A DNA stretch of 8,727 bases from Gemmatimonadota bacterium. Lineage in GTDB: Bacteria > Gemmatimonadota > Gemmatimonadetes > Palauibacterales > Palauibacteraceae. The position numbers were made by a program, and so were the translations under genes. The notes under the pieces were generated by a model, which saw only the letters and a program-made list of their open reading frames with translations, was not told the origin of the DNA and ran no database searches. The DNA is taken from the NCBI GenBank assembly GCA_016649455.1, contig JAENXO010000087.1, positions 1-8,727 on the forward strand, written 5' to 3'. How positions within the stretch are numbered: the first letter of the stretch is position 1; every line of letters begins with the position of its first letter. Below are positions 6,494 through 8,727 of the stretch, piece by piece.

Positions 6494-6536
6494 CACGGTC
6501 GCCGTCGGAGTGGTCCTGCGGGACGGATTGGTCGGG

Positions 6537-6773
6537 TCAGCCCTGCTGGCCTTCCACCCAGGTCACGTACCAGCGGTAGGCGAGCTCGCAGGTCTCACAC
6601 TGGCGGCCCAGCTCGAAGCACGGCACGCCGTCGGCCTGCGCCTCGGCGCACAGCACGTTCAACGCTTTCTCAGAGTGGCTCCCGACCCGGCGGGACTGGC
6701 CACGACTGTCCACGGGAATCGAACTGTACGGGTCGTCGCTGAACGGATGGTCTTTTTCAGACTCTTTGGGCAT
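6537..6773 (-). CDS. Small four-cysteine protein of unknown function
   Basis: A predicted 78-aa cytosolic protein, not recognised. The N-terminal half is polar and probably flexible (MPKESEKDHPFSDDPYSSIP). The C-terminal half (about 35-74) looks helical and holds all four cysteines: Cys42, Cys52, Cys59 and Cys62, spaced C-x9-C-x6-C-x2-C, within a segment reading GVPCFELGRQCETCELAYRW. The CxxC pair plus two more cysteines could bind zinc or an Fe-S cluster; this is inference. The start at 6773 is supported by GGAG on the minus strand at 5 nt and by the in-frame extension upstream losing any protein-like character. It is divergent from the 2-oxoacid oxidoreductase operon and precedes the secreted low-complexity gene on the same strand. 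Confidence 0.72.
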   Translation of the reverse strand: MPKESEKDHPFSDDPYSSIPVDSRGQSRRVGSHSEKALNVLCAEAQADGVPCFELGRQCETCELAYRWYVTWVEGQQG

Positions 6774-6821
6774 TCCATCTCCCCTCGGTCGAGGATGAAC
6801 CCGTGCATTGAGAATCCGCGT

Positions 6822-6842
6822 CGTCACGGGTCCTCCGTGACG
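6822..6842. repeat. Perfect 8-bp inverted repeat in the divergent region
   Basis: CGTCACGG (6822-6829) and CCGTGACG (6835-6842) flank a 5-nt centre. It begins 49 nt upstream of the Cys-protein start codon. It could be an operator for a dimeric regulator or a stem-loop in the minus-strand leader. There is no clean T-run after it in either direction, which argues against a terminator. Confidence 0.5.
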
Positions 6843-6915
6843 CACACTTCTTGCAAATCCCGTACGACGAGCGCGGTTCGAGTATCCGCCGGACTTGGGG
6901 CGTGAAACGAGCCGC

Positions 6916-6921
6916 GATAAT
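6916..6921 (+). promoter_or_regulatory. Weak -10 candidate for the oxidoreductase operon
   Basis: GATAAT matches TATAAT at five of six positions. A partial -35 (TTGGGG, 6895-6900) sits 15 nt upstream, shorter than ideal. Transcription from here would place the inverted repeat at 6996-7012 in the early transcribed leader, consistent with a repressor roadblock or RNA hairpin. Confidence 0.25.
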
Positions 6922-6995
6922 GCGAGAAACGGGTCCTGGGGCTCCGCGAGTACACCCGTCCCCGGCAGGCGGCGACGGAGCGGAACCGGCGGGTT

Positions 6996-7012
6996 TGGGA
7001 CGTATCGTCCCA
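6996..7012. promoter_or_regulatory. Palindromic operator-like site before the oxidoreductase operon
   Basis: TGGGACG (6996-7002) and CGTCCCA (7006-7012) are exact reverse complements around TAT. The 17-nt size and odd-length centre fit a dimeric repressor operator better than a terminator, since no T-run follows. It ends 62 nt before the gamma-subunit ATG. No regulator gene lies in the window, so the binding protein is unknown. Confidence 0.5.
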
Positions 7013-7074
7013 TGACAGCGGCTTCGAAGGGAGCGATGGGCCCCCTCTCCGCATCCCCTTACGAGGAAACGGCG

Positions 7075-7653
7075 ATGCGAGAACTTCGAATACATGGACG
7101 CGGCGGGCAGGGGACGGTAATCGCCTCCAAGCTTCTCGCCGTCGCCCTGTTCCGGGAGGGACACGAAGTCCAGTCCTTTCCCGCCTTCGGCGTGGAGCGA
7201 CGGGGCGCCCCGGTTACGGCGTTCCTGCGATTCGACGACAGTCCGATCCGTCTGCGCTGCGAAATCACCGAACCGAATCACCTCATCGTCCTCGATCCGA
7301 CGCTGATCGATGCGATCGATGTTACCGCGGGCCTCGACGAGGGCGGCACGATTCTGATCAACACCGATCGCGCGCCAGAGTCGTACACGAACCTGACCCC
7401 CCGATTCACGGTGGCCACCGTGAACGCGAGCGACATCGCCGTCCGGCACAGACTCGGGACGCGGAGCCAGCCGATCGTGAACACCGCGATCATCGGCGCC
7501 TCCTCCTCGGTGTTCGGCTGGTTCGGCATGGAAGCCGTGGAGTCGGCGATCGGGGATGAAGTTCCCGTGAAGGTGGAAGAGAACGTCGAAGCGGCGCGAG
7601 AGGCGGCAGCCGCCGTACGGGTCGCCACGGCGGGAGAGATCTCACATGTCTGA
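7075..7653 (+). CDS. 2-oxoacid:ferredoxin oxidoreductase, gamma subunit (PorC/PadE type)
   Basis: A 192-aa cytosolic subunit of a pyruvate/2-oxoacid:acceptor oxidoreductase, the complex that converts a 2-oxoacid plus CoA to acyl-CoA, CO2 and reduced ferredoxin or an equivalent. Gamma-subunit signatures are clear: MRELRIHGRGGQGTVIASKL at the N-terminus, then VQSFPAFGVERRGAPVTAFLRF, ITEPNHLIVLDPTLI, and INTD and VNTAIIGA further on. The conserved start is the ATG at 7075, 8 nt after AGG (7064-7066); earlier in-frame ATGs would add a tail foreign to the family. It overlaps the next gene by 8 nt (ATGTCTGA), implying translational coupling. The substrate (pyruvate, phenylglyoxylate, branched-chain or other 2-oxoacid) is set mainly by subunits outside the window and cannot be told here. 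Confidence 0.92.
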   Translation: MRELRIHGRGGQGTVIASKLLAVALFREGHEVQSFPAFGVERRGAPVTAFLRFDDSPIRLRCEITEPNHLIVLDPTLIDAIDVTAGLDEGGTILINTDRAPESYTNLTPRFTVATVNASDIAVRHRLGTRSQPIVNTAIIGASSSVFGWFGMEAVESAIGDEVPVKVEENVEAAREAAAAVRVATAGEISHV

Positions 7654-8727
7654 CATCACCGAGCCGAACCGTACCGGCAGGGACATCCCGCCGATCGCGA
7701 TCAGCCGTACGACGACCGAGGTGAACCACACCGGGTCGTGGAAATACATCACGCCGCGCTACGAGGACCGGGTCGCGCCGTGCAACGCGAACTGCCCCGT
7801 CGGCATCGACATCGAGGGTTACCTGTACCTGCTCGGCCAGGGGCGCACCGCGGAAGCGGCCGCGCTGCTGCTCGAGGAAAATCCGATGCCGGCCGTCACT
7901 GGCCGCGTGTGCCACCACCCGTGCGAGGACGGCTGCAACCGGGCCAACCTCGACGAGCCAGTGGCGATCCACTCCGTCGAGCGGCGCCTGGGCGACATCG
8001 CGCTGGCCGGGCCGGCCCCGACGCCGCCCGAGACCCTGCGAGACGAACGGGTCGCGGTGATCGGCTCAGGGCCCGCGGGCCTGGCGGCCGCCTATCACCT
8101 GGCGCGACTCGGCTACCGGGTAACCGTATTCGAGGCGGCGCCCGAGGCGGGCGGCATGCTGCGGCTCGGCATCCCCGAGTACCGGCTCCCCCGTGCCATC
8201 CTCAACCGGCAGATCGATCGGATCGCGGCCCTCGGAGTCGACATCCGGTGCTCGACCACGATCGGACGCGACATCGAGTGGTCCGAGCTGGACGAGTTCG
8301 ACGCGGTATTCGCGGCGCCGGGGGCTCACGTGGGCAAGGACGCCTGCATCGAGAGCTCCGACGCCGCTCCGACGATCCGTGCGGGACTCGAATTCCTGAA
8401 GGAGGTCAATGCGGGCGCCAGGCCCGCCCTCGGCGATCACGTGATCGTGGTGGGCGGCGGAAACACCGCGATGGACTGCGCCCGCTCGGCGCTGCGGCTC
8501 GGCTCGGTCGTGACCGTGCTGTACCGCCGGACACCTCTCGAGATGCCGGCGATCCCGCAGGAAGTGAAGGAAGCGAAGCTCGAGGGAGTCGGATTCCAGT
8601 TCCTCGCGACGCCCGCCGCGGCCTGTGTCGAGGACGGCCGACTGCTCGGAATCGAGTGTCAGCGCATGGAGCTCGGTCCGCCCGACGACAGCGGACGGCG
8701 CAGACCGATGCCGGTGGAGGACGGCCG
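7646..8727 (+). CDS. GltD/PadH-like Fe-S flavoprotein, NAD(P)-linked subunit (3' end cut by window)
   Basis: The frame is open from the ATG at 7646 to the window end (360 codons), so the C-terminus is missing. The N-terminus carries an Asn-His-Thr-Gly-Ser-Trp segment (27-32), then Cys46 and Cys50 (CNANCPVG), and Cys89, Cys93 and Cys97 in GRVCHHPCEDGCNR, an Fe-S region of the glutamate synthase small-subunit type. A first Rossmann motif, VIGSGPAGLAAAYHLA (GxGxxG at 140-145), binds FAD and is followed by AGGMLRLGIPEYRLPRAIL. A second, VVGGGNTAMDCARSAL (GGGNTA at 270-275), binds NAD(P)H. Next to a 2-oxoacid oxidoreductase gamma subunit, the best reading is the electron-transfer subunit passing electrons to or from NAD(P), like PadH of phenylglyoxylate dehydrogenase, and not a true glutamate synthase. 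Shine-Dalgarno GGGAG (7632-7636) lies 9 nt upstream. Confidence 0.9.
   Translation, partial: MSDITEPNRTGRDIPPIAISRTTTEVNHTGSWKYITPRYEDRVAPCNANCPVGIDIEGYLYLLGQGRTAEAAALLLEENPMPAVTGRVCHHPCEDGCNRANLDEPVAIHSVERRLGDIALAGPAPTPPETLRDERVAVIGSGPAGLAAAYHLARLGYRVTVFEAAPEAGGMLRLGIPEYRLPRAILNRQIDRIAALGVDIRCSTTIGRDIEWSELDEFDAVFAAPGAHVGKDACIESSDAAPTIRAGLEFLKEVNAGARPALGDHVIVVGGGNTAMDCARSALRLGSVVTVLYRRTPLEMPAIPQEVKEAKLEGVGFQFLATPAAACVEDGRLLGIECQRMELGPPDDSGRRRPMPVEDG

Larger units (their letters stand above)
6774..7074. other. Divergent intergenic regulatory region
   Basis: These 301 nt separate the minus-strand Cys-protein gene from the plus-strand oxidoreductase operon and must hold promoters for both directions. 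I see two perfect inverted repeats (6822-6842 and 6996-7012), a weak plus-strand -10 candidate (6916-6921), and a small hairpin, AACC (6984-6987) with GGTT (6992-6995), just before the second repeat. In-frame ATGs at 7012 and 7036 precede the conserved gamma-subunit start but lack good ribosome-binding sites or family similarity. I see no gene here. Confidence 0.6.

Noticed and set aside
6774..7013. Upstream extension of the 78-aa Cys protein to 7013
   Set aside because: The extension is Arg/Pro-rich without protein-like pattern and would run through the divergent promoter region, while the ATG at 6773 has a good Shine-Dalgarno.
1..8727. tRNA, rRNA, insertion sequence, integrase or defence genes
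   Set aside because: Looked for on both strands by eye; no cloverleaf-like segment, transposase motif, terminal repeats or nuclease-type domains were found.

Overview
This is a high-GC bacterial window with short intergenic gaps, a GTG start for two genes and GC-rich hairpins between transcription units. No rRNA, tRNA, CRISPR array, transposase or phage gene is visible. The gene mix is a chromosomal housekeeping and metabolic set plus lineage-specific secreted proteins. It fits a free-living, high-GC, Gram-negative-type bacterium, with Gemmatimonadota as one reasonable guess. That placement is inference from composition and gene style; no phylogenetic marker is present.

Layout. (A) Plus strand, 83-2084: DNA-3-methyladenine glycosylase I (tag) and an SLC13/DASS-type anion transporter whose GTG start lies 1 nt after the tag stop. 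A 10-bp hairpin precedes the pair. (B) Plus strand, 2328-3137: an acidic secreted lipoprotein, possibly DUF4382-like, behind a 243-nt leader with an 8-bp inverted repeat. It converges on (C) across a perfect 14-bp hairpin. (C) Minus strand, 5091-3216: a two-helix membrane protein followed by a signal-less gamma-glutamyltransferase-family protein (Ntn hydrolase). Its catalytic threonine is intact, but several canonical glutamate-binding residues are changed. (D) Minus strand, 6773-5255: a 78-aa four-cysteine protein, then a 399-aa secreted low-complexity protein with a Trp/Gly/Pro and Tyr/Gly-rich middle and a strongly basic Ala/Pro/Ser/Arg tail. The unit ends in an intrinsic-type terminator at 5161-5186. 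(E) Plus strand, 7075 to the window end: the gamma subunit of a 2-oxoacid:ferredoxin (PFOR-type) oxidoreductase, overlapping by 8 nt a GltD/PadH-like Fe-S flavoprotein that is cut by the window edge.

Unit E reads as the start of a 2-oxoacid oxidoreductase operon in which a GltD-like subunit probably links the Fe-S chain to NAD(P). Delta, alpha and beta subunits would be expected just beyond the window. The 301-nt divergent region between D and E carries two perfect inverted repeats that look like regulatory sites. The least explained items are the 399-aa low-complexity secreted protein, the 78-aa Cys protein, the acidic lipoprotein with a Cys-bounded acidic loop, and the altered GGT-family active site. 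No defence island or clearly new multi-gene system is evident.
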